DNA of 45,168 nucleotides. Origin: a virus. Below the pieces are notes generated by a model. That model was not told the DNA's origin and searched no databases. It saw nothing but the letters and a program-made list of their open reading frames with translations. The stretch is from the IMG/VR virus record IMGVR_UViG_3300047274_000324, positions 1 through 45,168 of that record; one strand, 5' to 3'. Below, in pieces: positions 32,550 to 41,242 of the stretch. Positions within the stretch are counted from its first letter, which is position 1. The number at the start of each line of letters is the position of its first letter. Made by a program: the position numbers and the translations under genes.

Positions 32550-33863
32550 TTAGAAGGTTCGGGAAGTGACGTGAGTCTGGAACTTGGTCGGAAGCACGTC
32601 GCCCATCTGGCGCTCCTGATTCTCGACCGCATCGGCCAGCTTGGCCTCCGCAAGCCCAAGCATTCCCGTAGCCTTGTCCTGTTGTCCATCCGAAAGCAGC
32701 CAATCGGCGAACGTCCGGTAGATGCAGTACTGCAGGAACGGGGTGTAGAGCGGGATCAGGGACCAACTGGCTGGCGTCGTGCTTGGGCTCTGCCCAGCCG
32801 TGGTGGCGACTACGCACTTGTAGTAGTTGCCGTTGCCCGCGGTATCCGTGAAGTAGATCTGGTCGTCGACCGCATACGTCGCGGTAGCCGAGTAGGTGGG
32901 GCCGACGTAGCGGAAGGGGTACTTCCGATAGAAGATGAAGACCGGATTGCAGGGCAGGATCCCGTAGATGCTGCTCTGGTTGACACCGTCCACGTAGGTC
33001 GACCACGACCCGTTGATCATCTGCACCCCAGCAGGGGTCAGCAGGTAGCCTTGCTTGCGCGGGTAGAACGCTCCGGACGGAGACGCTTGATATACCTCGA
33101 ACAGCGCGTCGATGGTCTCCTCGCCCGTCTGCTCCCATGGCAACAAGAGATCGCTCTGCGGCACGTTGCTCGTCTGCTGCACCATCGCTCCCCAGATGTA
33201 CGCTCCCTTGGTCACGTCGCCCGCGTAGCTGATCGTGCTGCCGTCGGTCGACAGGTTCAGCGTGTAGGTGCCGGACGTGGTCGCATTGGCCGACGCGGTG
33301 AAACTGATCTGGCAGAGATAGAAACCGTTCGGTTGCAGTACTATGGTCGACCCAGTGACATTGGCCGTAGTGCCCACCGTGCCGGCAGCCACATTGAAGA
33401 ACGCGCTGTAAGTGGTTGCGCCATCGTATACCGACAGCTTGATCTGGTTACGCCCATTGGGCCGGGCATAGAAACTAGCAACGTAGGTCTGCGAAGCAAA
33501 AAACGACGTGACGTTCTGGACCACCCGATGCTCCGAGTTGGCCACGGTTTCCATTAACCTGCTGGCCGTGACTTCCCCATCCAGCGGGTTGGCGATGTTG
33601 TTCGCCGTGATCGTGAGCGCCGTGTTGGTCCAGTACGCCGTCTTGCTCAGGTTGTTCGGGTACGTCAGCCGGTTGCCCACGAACCGCGCCTCCCCACGCG
33701 GGCAGGTATCGAACCACTGGGTCGCCATCCAGATGTCCCGGATGGAATTGTTGAACAGCAGGTTCAACGACTCCGCCAACTCCGTTGACAACCGCGAGGT
33801 GGGTACGCCAATCAAGGCGCACACGCTGGAGAGGAAGTCGGAGTAGTTGCGGGTCTTGGCCAT
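32550..33863 (-). CDS. Head-tail adaptor (gp11-like) with inserted carbohydrate-binding-like modules
   Basis: A 437-aa protein. The adaptor frame is seen at both ends: KTRNYSDFLSSVCALIGVPT, LSTELAESLNLLFNNSIRDI at the start and PLYTPFLQYCIYRTFADWLL, GMLGLAEAKLADAVENQERQ at the end (T7 gp11/P22 gp4-like helical bundle). Between them lie two inserts: a jelly-roll-like module (NPLDGEVTASRLMET...FYARPNGRNQIKLSVYDG) and a CBM5/12-like module (ATYAVDDQIYFTDTAGNGNY then CVVATTAGQSPSTTPASW). It overlaps the preceding gene by TGATG. The glycan-binding role of the inserts is inferred. Confidence 0.78.
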   Translation of the reverse strand: MAKTRNYSDFLSSVCALIGVPTSRLSTELAESLNLLFNNSIRDIWMATQWFDTCPRGEARFVGNRLTYPNNLSKTAYWTNTALTITANNIANPLDGEVTASRLMETVANSEHRVVQNVTSFFASQTYVASFYARPNGRNQIKLSVYDGATTYSAFFNVAAGTVGTTANVTGSTIVLQPNGFYLCQISFTASANATTSGTYTLNLSTDGSTISYAGDVTKGAYIWGAMVQQTSNVPQSDLLLPWEQTGEETIDALFEVYQASPSGAFYPRKQGYLLTPAGVQMINGSWSTYVDGVNQSSIYGILPCNPVFIFYRKYPFRYVGPTYSATATYAVDDQIYFTDTAGNGNYYKCVVATTAGQSPSTTPASWSLIPLYTPFLQYCIYRTFADWLLSDGQQDKATGMLGLAEAKLADAVENQERQMGDVLPTKFQTHVTSRTF

Positions 33864-34204
33864 CAGACAGGCTTTCCGTTGACGAACGTCTTACCGTGCC
33901 GGAGTGAACTGGACTTGGGGCGATAGCCCGGAGCGCACAGTTCGGGATTGTCGGCGAGGAAGTCCTGCAGCCAGTTCTCCTGATCGCCGAACGCATGCAT
34001 CATGCGGAAGTAGAGGCGGGGGTCAATCTCCGCGATCTTCTGTCCGACACCGGGGATGTAACTCGACCCGGCCTGCTTCATGATGCGGGCGATCTTGGCC
34101 TGACGCAGCCCGGCATTGATGCGCTCCTGCGGAACGCGGCCGAGCACATCGTCCTCGAACTCCTTGAGGAAGTTCTCCGGAAGGGAAGTAATGAGTTCCG
34201 ACAT
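33863..34204 (-). CDS. 113-aa head-region protein of unknown function
   Basis: Helical and charged: LPENFLKEFEDDVLGRVPQE, RINAGLRQAKIARIMKQAG, then DPRLYFRMMHAFGDQENWLQ and a basic tail (SSSLRHGKTFVNGKPV). It lies between the terminator-like hairpin and the adaptor gene, with a TGATG link to the latter, suggesting a head-completion or adaptor-partner role; no motif proves it. No SD before the ATG. Confidence 0.65.
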   Translation of the reverse strand: MSELITSLPENFLKEFEDDVLGRVPQERINAGLRQAKIARIMKQAGSSYIPGVGQKIAEIDPRLYFRMMHAFGDQENWLQDFLADNPELCAPGYRPKSSSLRHGKTFVNGKPV

Positions 34205-34213
34205 AAAAGGGAA

Positions 34214-34242
34214 AGAGGGGGGCCGGATCCCGGCCCCCCTCT
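34214..34242 (-). terminator. Strong intrinsic terminator after the capsid/decoration genes
   Basis: A perfect 13-bp GC-rich stem (left arm AGAGGGGGGCCGG) with a 3-base loop. Read on the - strand it is followed by TTTCCCTTTT, so it fits a rho-independent terminator for the leftward transcript, placed 6 bp past the stop of the 158-aa gene. On the + strand it has no T run after it. It may limit read-through from the highly expressed capsid genes into the tail genes. Confidence 0.82.
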
Positions 34243-34248
34243 CAGCTA

Positions 34249-34725
34249 TTACGGCAGCTGAGCCGCGTCCTGCAGGTTCAGGTAGATGTTCAGGTTACCC
34301 GCCGTCAGGGCGCTCGGAGAGCCGCCCGTCGCGTTGGTGAACACCGCCCGAAGACCGACAGACGTGGTGCCAGAGCAGTTCGTCACCGTCGCCGGGTCAA
34401 AGCCCGCGGCACCGATGATGCCCGCGGTCAGGACCGACGTGGAGGTGAGGAACGCACTGGTGTTAGTCGTCGTGCCGACCACCACCGTCAGCGCAGTGGT
34501 GCCGGCAAACGCCGTGCTCACATTCGCCATCGCCTTTTCCACGAACCACTTGGTGGCGGTGGAGCCGAGGGTGAACGTCACGGTGTCCGCCGAACCCGTC
34601 GCGCCCGTGGCGGTGAGGTCAGTGTACGGAATGCTGAACTTGTGGGAAAAACCGATGTTGGCCTTCTCCTGAACGGAGAGAGGCGAAACCCGGTCGTCGT
34701 TGAGCGTAACAGGGAAATCAGCCAT
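34249..34725 (-). CDS. Putative head decoration protein, 158 aa
   Basis: A small Ala/Thr/Gly-rich beta protein: SHKFSIPYTDLTATG, SADTVTFTLGSTATKWFVEK, TALTVVVGTTTNTSAFLTST, ending GNLNIYLNLQDAAQLP. Position, size and composition directly after the capsid gene fit a decoration or capsid-stabilising protein, but no family is certain. It has the best SD of the late region (AAGGAG, about 12 bases before the ATG), consistent with high expression. Confidence 0.65.
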   Translation of the reverse strand: MADFPVTLNDDRVSPLSVQEKANIGFSHKFSIPYTDLTATGATGSADTVTFTLGSTATKWFVEKAMANVSTAFAGTTALTVVVGTTTNTSAFLTSTSVLTAGIIGAAGFDPATVTNCSGTTSVGLRAVFTNATGGSPSALTAGNLNIYLNLQDAAQLP

Positions 34726-34749
34726 GTTAGTAGTCTCCTTGGTTTAAGG

Positions 34750-35754
34750 TTAGCTGGTGCCGGCGAACTTGCCAAGACCCTTCGGGTTCTTGCAGACCAG
34801 AAGGAGGGAGGTCGAGACGAAGCCTCGACGACCGCCGCCCTGATCCTCAAGCTCCTCGGCCTGCATGCCCAAGAAGGTGCTGATGCCGACAAGCGCCGGG
34901 TCAATCACATAACCACGAGCCTTCTGCTGGTTGGTCGTGACCGAGGGATCCGCGCCGTCGGCCAGCCCGTTGAACATGTCCGGGATGACGGTGACGGTGT
35001 GGAAGTCGCCATCGTACACGGTGACGTTGAGGGTCACCTTGTTCTCGTTGGCGTCCTGCGTGACCATGTAGCTCTTGGCCGTGGTCGTGCCTTCCTGCCG
35101 CTGGAACTTGCTGATGGCACGCTTCAGGTTCGGGCCAGCGAACAGCGTGTAGTTACGCCGACCGCCGTTGACCTGAAAGATCGACTGGAACACGTCGTTG
35201 AACAGGTTCTCCGTGAGGGAACCCGTCGCCGTGGCGTCGATGCTGGCCGACGGCGTGAGGAACGACGCGGGCACCGGGTTAACGGTCTGCGTGGTGGAAC
35301 GGATCCAGTTACCCAGACCGCGGGTCTTCCACGGCACGACGCCGTTGTCGGCCTGCATGTCGTTGTCGGAACCGATGGCCGCCTCGATGCTGCGCTTGAT
35401 CTCGCGCATCGCCTTGACCTTCGAGTTCGCGACCTCGCTCGACACCCCAGCGGGATCCGACGCCTCCTGCAGACGGGAGACCATCCACGGACGGCGGAAC
35501 TGCTGGACGTAGTTGCCGAAGCGGGCGCGATTGGCCGCCTCGTTGTTGAAGGCCGTAACGTCCTGACCTTCCAGCACGCCGGAGAAATCGACCGGGGCGA
35601 GGCTGTCAGCCTGCCAAGTCTGGAAGGTATTGGTCGCCTTCGTCGTCTTGGCGAAGGTGGACGTTTTCGGGCAATCCTCGGGTTCGAGGATGGTCAGGAA
35701 GTTAGTAAGGTCTTCCCGGTTACCTTGTACGTTGTATGAAGTGGCTTGAGCCAT
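34750..35754 (-). CDS. Major capsid protein (DUF5309 / SU10-type)
   Basis: A 334-aa protein with the family start YNVQGNREDLTNFLTILEPE followed by DCPKTSTFAKTTKATNTFQT, then FRRPWMVSRLQEASDPAG with EIKRSIEAAIGSDNDMQADN, and later NYTLFAGPNLKRAISKFQ and KARGYVIDPALVGISTFLGM. These match the DUF5309/SU10 major head protein group, an HK97-like fold. The full-length product is preceded by the scaffold gene and followed by a decoration-type gene and a terminator, the normal head order. Confidence 0.92.
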   Translation of the reverse strand: MAQATSYNVQGNREDLTNFLTILEPEDCPKTSTFAKTTKATNTFQTWQADSLAPVDFSGVLEGQDVTAFNNEAANRARFGNYVQQFRRPWMVSRLQEASDPAGVSSEVANSKVKAMREIKRSIEAAIGSDNDMQADNGVVPWKTRGLGNWIRSTTQTVNPVPASFLTPSASIDATATGSLTENLFNDVFQSIFQVNGGRRNYTLFAGPNLKRAISKFQRQEGTTTAKSYMVTQDANENKVTLNVTVYDGDFHTVTVIPDMFNGLADGADPSVTTNQQKARGYVIDPALVGISTFLGMQAEELEDQGGGRRGFVSTSLLLVCKNPKGLGKFAGTS

Positions 35755-35756
35755 GA

Positions 35757-36932
35757 CTATCGGGTGTTTCTGAGTTGATCACTACGTTGTAGCAGAGCTG
35801 CTGCCTCGCTAGCCGTGACCGCTCCTTTCGTGGACAGTTTCTGCCGGTCAGACTCCAAGGCGCGCTTGGCGACTGACTGGGAGGGGACTCGAGCAGCCGA
35901 GGTGTTGGAAGACACCGCGGTCTGATCGCCCGCCGGTTTGGCGACGGGTAGAGGTTTGGCGGGCAAGCCGGGCTTTGCCGCGGGTGCGGCGGGGCTGGGC
36001 TTGGTATTCTTGGAGGCTGCCTCAGCGCGCATCTTCTCCCTAATCTCCTGCTTCATCTTGATGGCCTTGAGTCCTTCGACTTGGACACCGACGATGAAGT
36101 CAGCATTGGGCAAGTCTTGGAGCCATGGGTTGGCTTGGTACGCCTGCCGAGCAATCTTAAAGTCCTCGGACTTCGGATCGGCCAGAAACGGGAACAGGCC
36201 GTGGGCCTGCTTGATCGCTTCTGCCCGGCTCAACAGGAACTTTTCGCGCTCAGGGACTTGATCCTCAATGGTGATATCAGCCTCCCGGACAATGTTGATA
36301 AGGTTATCCCGATCGAGGATCTTATCCCCGAGCTGAACTCCCTCTCCAATATCGCCTCGGTTGAGATGAGCTTGAGCCCATCTCTTGGCTTCCTTGGCCT
36401 GCCGCAAGCGCGTAGCCAAAGAATCGAAGTCGTTGATATCAGCGAGCGGGCCTTTGCCCATCGGAACTGGCTTCTCGTCCGCCGCCTTGGGTTGCTGCGC
36501 TTGTTTGAGCGCGGCTTCCAAATTGGCGATCCGGTCTTCCATTTCCTTTCGCTTAGCAACTTCCTCGTTCACCCTCTTCTGGACCTTCTCCCGAATCCTT
36601 GCCTCTTTCTCCTGTTCTGCCTTTGAAAGAACCTCCTTCTTATTGGCTTCCTCCGCATCAACTTCCTCAGCTTTAGGGGCTTCGGTTTCTGGTGCGGGGG
36701 ATTCCGATTCAGACGGAGTGGCTGCGTTCTGCTCTACTGTTCCTGCGGCTGTCTCCTGACTTGGGGCAACCTCTTCCGCAGGCGTGGCTTGAGTCGGTTC
36801 GGAGGCTTTGGCGGATGCTTTCTGCTCGTTCGCAAAAAGAATCGCTGCGGCCTGACTCAGCGAGAGATTACCCGATTCACTACCCCCATCACCAATTGTG
36901 GCCGGTGAAGCCGCCTCTGCTACTTGATCCAT
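35757..36932 (-). CDS. Scaffolding protein candidate, 391 aa
   Basis: Acidic and helical, located between portal and capsid. N-terminal part: a Ser/Ala/Glu-rich disordered stretch (SQAAAILFANEQKASAKASE to about 100), then heptads (KEVLSKAEQEKEARIREKVQ, NEEVAKRKEMEDRIANLEAA), a KFLLSRAEAIKQAHGLFPFL region, and a basic Pro/Ala/Lys-rich C-terminus where scaffolds usually contact the capsid. Composition, position and size all fit a scaffold; no direct family motif. The 5' end carries the first copy of a 30-bp repeat. Confidence 0.78.
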   Translation of the reverse strand: MDQVAEAASPATIGDGGSESGNLSLSQAAAILFANEQKASAKASEPTQATPAEEVAPSQETAAGTVEQNAATPSESESPAPETEAPKAEEVDAEEANKKEVLSKAEQEKEARIREKVQKRVNEEVAKRKEMEDRIANLEAALKQAQQPKAADEKPVPMGKGPLADINDFDSLATRLRQAKEAKRWAQAHLNRGDIGEGVQLGDKILDRDNLINIVREADITIEDQVPEREKFLLSRAEAIKQAHGLFPFLADPKSEDFKIARQAYQANPWLQDLPNADFIVGVQVEGLKAIKMKQEIREKMRAEAASKNTKPSPAAPAAKPGLPAKPLPVAKPAGDQTAVSSNTSAARVPSQSVAKRALESDRQKLSTKGAVTASEAAALLQRSDQLRNTR

Positions 36933-37004
36933 AACTCATCACCAATCATGGCCGGTGAAGCCGCCTTCCCTAACTCATCACCAGTTGTGGCCGGTGAAGC
37001 CGCC
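36887..37004. repeat. Three copies of a ~30-bp repeat at the scaffold 5' end
   Basis: Copies at 36887-36916 (inside the scaffold gene, coding AASPATIGD), 36937-36966 and 36976-37004 share CATCACCA...TGGCCGGTGAAGCCGCC with one to three differences. Copies 2 and 3 are also both preceded by TAACT and lie in the untranslated leader upstream of the scaffold ATG. They look like duplications of the gene start, or a repeated binding site. Confidence 0.8.
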
Positions 37005-37034
37005 AAATCCAAACAGGATGTCTGGTAAACAGAC

Positions 37035-37052
37035 CGCAAGCTATAGCTTGCG
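37035..37052. promoter_or_regulatory. Perfect 18-bp palindrome in the scaffold leader
   Basis: CGCAAGCTA/TAGCTTGCG, a perfect 18-bp palindrome between the 83-aa gene and the scaffold gene. Read on the - strand as a 7-bp stem with a TATA loop it is followed by GTCTGTTT, so a weak terminator or attenuator is possible; as DNA it could be an operator. TTGACA lies a few bases upstream on the - strand, at 37056-37061, but no matching -10 box is visible. Confidence 0.45.
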
Positions 37053-37063
37053 TGCTGTCAACA

Positions 37064-37315
37064 TCAAATGGCCTCACGCCGCTTGTAGTCATCGTACACG
37101 GCAATGATGTTCTCCATGGCCCGCAGTTCGCCCAGCGTGGCCAATAACACCCGCTCGTTGATCAACGTGCCCTCACTGGCGAGATCACGCACGATGGCTT
37201 CACGTTGTTCACGCAGCACGCTGATGAACTCTTGGAAGTTCGGATTCGGAATCAGCTGGGACATGGCGCCAGCAACAGCGCGTTGGCGCTGTTTCTCTTT
37301 CTCGACAGGATGCAT
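37064..37315 (-). CDS. 83-aa head-region protein of unknown function
   Basis: Helical and charged: EKEKQRQRAVAGAMSQLIPN, then QEFISVLREQREAIVRDLAS and RVLLATLGELRAMENIIAVY, ending in a basic DDYKRREAI. It lies between portal and scaffold, 3 bases after the portal stop. Small helical proteins in this slot occur in other phages but their role is not known. No family recognised. Confidence 0.7.
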   Translation of the reverse strand: MHPVEKEKQRQRAVAGAMSQLIPNPNFQEFISVLREQREAIVRDLASEGTLINERVLLATLGELRAMENIIAVYDDYKRREAI

Positions 37316-37318
37316 AAA

Positions 37319-39442
37319 TCAGGCGCCCATCCGTCCGATCTGCGCGTTCTGACGCTGCGTGATCTGGAACTGAAGCTGCTTGGTGAGCTTCTCGATGCGC
37401 TTGGAGAAGGGATCCTCCGGGTTCTGCATGCGTTGCTGCACGACCGGATCGTTCTGCACGTAGCCCTGAATGACCTGCAGGCCCAGCTCGGGCGGGGTGC
37501 CGGGGGCGATGTCCTGATCCTGCCCCGCGTAGATCTTGGCCAGCTTGTCCTGCAGTTCGGCCATGACCTTCTGCTGGCCCATCTCCTTGGGGGTGATGAT
37601 GCGCTCGGCAATGGTGGGATCCACCGCCTCGATCATCGCCTGCAACCATTCGGAGTAGTCGACCGTACCCTCCCGGTCGGCGGTGGCCACGATCTTGGCG
37701 ACCTGCTCCAGCTTGGCGAACGTCTTCTCCGAGTCCATCGACTCGATCTGGAAGTTGAGCACGAAGTCGTACTCCTCATCCGGGCCGCCCTTGGTGAACG
37801 GAACCGGCTCCTGCTGCCGCAGACCCACCACCCGGAAGTACACCTGCTCTGAACCGAACTGTTGGTAGAGCGCCCAGATCTGACGGAACGCCTTCGACCA
37901 GTTGGACATGAACTTGTCCGTCTCGAACTGGTTCTTCATCAACGTGAACTGAGCGTCCGCGCCGGGGGCAGTAAACCCGTGATACTGATTGAAGTCTGCC
38001 CGCAACATCTGCTCACTGTTCTCGGTATTGCCGTCCTGTTGCGGACGGTCGAGGAAATGGTACTCGTTGGGTCGGCGCTCGGGGATGCGCGCACCTGCGC
38101 CCCAACGCGCAGGCGGGCGGCCCACCGGGTAGCCCATGGGCGGCAGGATCGCCAGCGACGCCGCATCGATGCGGCTGTCCTTGTGGACCTTGATCTGATC
38201 CTGCAACGGCTTGCCGGTTTCCGGAATGCCTCGACTGTCGTGCAACCGTCGGGACAGATACTCACGCCGATGGAGAACAAACGGATATTGGCCATGGGCG
38301 TAACCGAGCAACCCGTACTTGGCATACCCTTCGTGCATCCCGCCATCCGGCCCCATGAGTGGGTTAAAAATGGTAAGATAGATGCCGGGAACTCCATCCT
38401 CGTCGCTTAACCGCTGATAGGCATATACGACGCCAATCAAATCAGTCATGTGCTCCTCAATGTAATTGAAAGAGCGAGAGTGAACGCGGACAAATTCGTC
38501 AGGTGTAGAGGTGATCAGCTTTCCCCGACAAGTGGAAATAGCTTCCTCAACCCAAGCTTCGTCCCAGCCATCGCTGTTGACGAACGAGCGCAACTGCTCT
38601 GGCGAAAAATACTGGACACGGTAAATGGCTGAGGCCGTCTCGAGGTCGGTCGAGTGCTGCGGAATAAACAGGTTCTCGTCGAGGTTAAATGCCCGCACGA
38701 CTGGTCGGGATTTCTCTTTACCCACCACTGGAACCGTAGTGCGACCATCGGCCTGCAGCTCCCGAATCATCCGAGCGGCCTTCTTCTTACTGCAGCCGTA
38801 AGTTTCCTCGAAGATAGCAGACAGCGTTTCCGACATTGACGGGTCAGTCAACAAAACCTGCACATCACCTTGTGGGTATTGACGCTGCAGATCTGCCGCA
38901 GTCAAGGTGATCAAGGTCTTCTGTTGAGTGGACTCCCAAAACTGGCCAGTAACTGCAACTCCCTTCTCGTACAAGTAGTTACAAAGAAGTTCGACCTCCC
39001 GGTCAATTTCAGGAATTTGCGTCTGGACTAGCCAGCGCATAAAACCAGCGACAACCTTGGCTCGCTTTAAGTCATTACCCTCAACTGGCACGGCAATGAG
39101 GTTTGCCTTGCGGAAAGCCATGCAAAGCATCGCGACCTTGGCGTTAATCGCCTCATCCGTCAGGAAGACCCGCAGATCAGATGCCCCGTCCCAAGGGGTG
39201 GGATCAATTTTGGATCCTTCCCGAGAGTGTTTACGGCCGTCCGCCGACTGGCCATCCCAAAGAGCAAACCGAGTATCGTAGTTTTCTCGGCACTGATCAA
39301 TATATGGTTGCAGGTTGGACACGCAGTCCTCGAAGGACTTTTTAAGCGCGCCAAAATCCGGACCCGACTCGCCTTTCGGGGCTTGCTGGAGGCTAGGATC
39401 CTGACCGACCTCGTCAATATTTGTGCCCGTGAACGAACTCAC
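37319..39442 (-). CDS. Portal protein
   Basis: A 707-aa protein between terminase and scaffold genes. Features fit a podovirus portal: an N-terminal DPTPWDGASDLRVFLTDEAI segment and a KVAMLCMAFRKANLIAVPVE helix, the middle EVELLCNYLYEKGVAVTGQF, EETYGCSKKKAARMIREL and VVYAYQRLSDEDGVPGIYLT, the region FVLHRREYLSRRLHDSRGIP with ETGKPLQDQIKVHKDSRIDA, and a long helical C-terminus (KQLQFQITQRQNAQIG). The start is GTG 39442 (no better start and no clear SD). It forms the DNA entry ring. Assignment rests on position, size and these blocks. Confidence 0.85.
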   Translation of the reverse strand: MSSFTGTNIDEVGQDPSLQQAPKGESGPDFGALKKSFEDCVSNLQPYIDQCRENYDTRFALWDGQSADGRKHSREGSKIDPTPWDGASDLRVFLTDEAINAKVAMLCMAFRKANLIAVPVEGNDLKRAKVVAGFMRWLVQTQIPEIDREVELLCNYLYEKGVAVTGQFWESTQQKTLITLTAADLQRQYPQGDVQVLLTDPSMSETLSAIFEETYGCSKKKAARMIRELQADGRTTVPVVGKEKSRPVVRAFNLDENLFIPQHSTDLETASAIYRVQYFSPEQLRSFVNSDGWDEAWVEEAISTCRGKLITSTPDEFVRVHSRSFNYIEEHMTDLIGVVYAYQRLSDEDGVPGIYLTIFNPLMGPDGGMHEGYAKYGLLGYAHGQYPFVLHRREYLSRRLHDSRGIPETGKPLQDQIKVHKDSRIDAASLAILPPMGYPVGRPPARWGAGARIPERRPNEYHFLDRPQQDGNTENSEQMLRADFNQYHGFTAPGADAQFTLMKNQFETDKFMSNWSKAFRQIWALYQQFGSEQVYFRVVGLRQQEPVPFTKGGPDEEYDFVLNFQIESMDSEKTFAKLEQVAKIVATADREGTVDYSEWLQAMIEAVDPTIAERIITPKEMGQQKVMAELQDKLAKIYAGQDQDIAPGTPPELGLQVIQGYVQNDPVVQQRMQNPEDPFSKRIEKLTKQLQFQITQRQNAQIGRMGA

Positions 39443-39475
39443 TGGCGACAGGCTGTCCTGTGGACTGGCCTATTG

Positions 39476-39598
39476 TCAAGGGGCAACGTCAAAGTTGCGT
39501 TTGGGGGACGGCCGATGGCGTTTGGCCGCAAGGCGAATAGACTTCTGCCACGAATGGCGGGAAATGTTCTTAGGTTTCTTTTCCTTGGCGTTCTTCAT
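39476..39598 (-). CDS. 40-aa strongly basic protein between terminase and portal
   Basis: ATG 39598 lies in a TGATG overlap with the terminase stop. The product is short and very basic: MKNAKEKKPKNISRHSWQKS then IRLAAKRHRPSPKRNFDVAP, about one third Lys/Arg. It could bind nucleic acid or the packaging motor; no family is known. Support comes from the stop-start overlap and the fact that it fills the gap before the portal gene. Confidence 0.5.
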   Translation of the reverse strand: MKNAKEKKPKNISRHSWQKSIRLAAKRHRPSPKRNFDVAP

Positions 39599-41235
39599 CA
39601 GTAGACTCCAGTGCGGTTGGTAGAATCGGCGATGTCCGACTCCTCATAGAATTGTGGGTTTGATACAGCAATGTAGCGGAGCGCGTCAATTGGATCCTTG
39701 GTTGCCTCGTCCTTACCGCCCTTGGCAGTGTACTCCTGCATCGCGTAAATGAAATTAGCGCACCGCTCGCTGACAAACAAGTGTGGCGCATTCACACTGC
39801 TGACCTCCTTGGTCTCGTCGTAGGCCAGCTTGTCGGATATCAACTGCAGGCCGTTGTCGATGTCTACGCCCGGTGCAGGTACAACCGTCATGTCTTCATC
39901 GTCCAGTTGACTGATGATGGTCACGGCCCCTTCGGCCGCCTGCTTCTCGGCCGCACCCAGCCGCGGGTCGATGAAACGCTCGAAGATCGTTTCATCACCT
40001 TCGGCCGCACGGATCAGCTCAACGTAATCGCGGATGCCCTTCTTGGATCCCTTCTGCGCCGGACCGGCCTTGCCCTCCGGTCCGCTGCCAGCCACGGCCC
40101 AGTCGTCGTAATCGGGCCACTCGCGGTACACCCACCACGTATTGTCGGCGTCCACCGCAACCCAGAGCATGAACCAATTTTTCGAGCCTGCCGGGTCAAT
40201 GGCCATGTATCGAGTCACCGGATACTCCGGATCCTTGACGAACGGCAGCATGTCGTGCGGCACGACGTTGACTTCCTTGTTGAATCCGGGGAAGGCGCCG
40301 CTGATCGACTTGGTCGGGATGCCATGCGCACGAGCGAGGACTTCCTCCCGCGAGCGCCCGCGGATCTTGGAGACGAAGTCCTTGGTGTCGATGAACTGAT
40401 TGTCCATCGTCCAGAAGTAAAAGATCGCCGCGCCCTTGCGGGAGAGCGACTCCTGCATGATCGGCAGGTCCACGTTGAGCAGGGGCGACCGCCGCTTGTG
40501 GATCGTGCGCGTCTTGCCGAGGATGTCCTGAATCAGCGGGGTCCAGCCCTGCAGCGTGGTGAACGTGAGGAGCAGCCGGCCACGGAAGTCGGTGGTGCGG
40601 TAAACCAACGTCTCGAACATCTTGGGCGGAACTTCCTCATCGGCCCAGATCAGGTGGGACTTGAATCCTTCCGTCACCTGCGCGTCCTGCTGGTACTGGC
40701 GGTAGTTGCCGAACAGGATGGTGCCACCCCGCTTGGCGCCGGGCAACGGCGGCAGGATGCACACGTTGTCGGTAAATCCGTTCTTCTGGCTGTACTGCAC
40801 CGAGTGAAAGATGCCCTTCTTGGTCGGCATCGTGCGGATGCCGATGGGCAGCGAGTCCCAGATGAACCGCTGCTGGTCCTCGATGGAACGCGCCTCGTTG
40901 ACGTGGTAGGCGCGCACCTCCGCCGAGGGGATCGTGCCCGCGGCCCAGACGCACAGGCGGCTGGCGAGCGTGGATTTGCCGCTTCGCTGGCCGCCGAGGA
41001 TGACGATGATCGGGTACTTCTTCCACGCATCCATCACCATGCGCCAAGAGGGCAGCACCCAGCCTGAGCCGACCGGGTTCTCGTCCGCCCGCAGCTCCGC
41101 ATACTTGCGGGCGGTGGCGTACTTGACCAGCTGGTCGTGATTCATCCGCTTCAGGTCGTCGGGCGGGATGGGCGGAACCCAGTCAATGCCGAAGTCAGGC
41201 TGGTACGAATCGGCAAAGCTCCGCGGATCCTTCAT
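39598..41235 (-). CDS. Terminase large subunit
   Basis: A 545-aa packaging ATPase-nuclease. ATPase: Walker A GGQRSGKS (81-88), Walker B HLIWADEEV (D199, E200), coupling region LLLTFTTLQGWTP. Nuclease: YMAIDPAGSKNWFMLWVAVD (D347 at the first acidic strand), later FIDPRLGAAEKQA with another acidic residue. It opens the late leftward operon. No small terminase gene is evident next to it; the 49-aa RHH protein across the divergent gap is too small for a usual one. Start ATG 41235 lies 8 bp from the 31-bp dyad. Confidence 0.94.
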   Translation of the reverse strand: MKDPRSFADSYQPDFGIDWVPPIPPDDLKRMNHDQLVKYATARKYAELRADENPVGSGWVLPSWRMVMDAWKKYPIIVILGGQRSGKSTLASRLCVWAAGTIPSAEVRAYHVNEARSIEDQQRFIWDSLPIGIRTMPTKKGIFHSVQYSQKNGFTDNVCILPPLPGAKRGGTILFGNYRQYQQDAQVTEGFKSHLIWADEEVPPKMFETLVYRTTDFRGRLLLTFTTLQGWTPLIQDILGKTRTIHKRRSPLLNVDLPIMQESLSRKGAAIFYFWTMDNQFIDTKDFVSKIRGRSREEVLARAHGIPTKSISGAFPGFNKEVNVVPHDMLPFVKDPEYPVTRYMAIDPAGSKNWFMLWVAVDADNTWWVYREWPDYDDWAVAGSGPEGKAGPAQKGSKKGIRDYVELIRAAEGDETIFERFIDPRLGAAEKQAAEGAVTIISQLDDEDMTVVPAPGVDIDNGLQLISDKLAYDETKEVSSVNAPHLFVSERCANFIYAMQEYTAKGGKDEATKDPIDALRYIAVSNPQFYEESDIADSTNRTGVY

Positions 41236-41242
41236 TTCGGTG

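Noticed and set aside
34642-35739. + strand ORF of 365 codons
   Set aside because: Antisense to the decoration and capsid genes, which are clearly supported. No recognisable motif and highly charged shadow composition.
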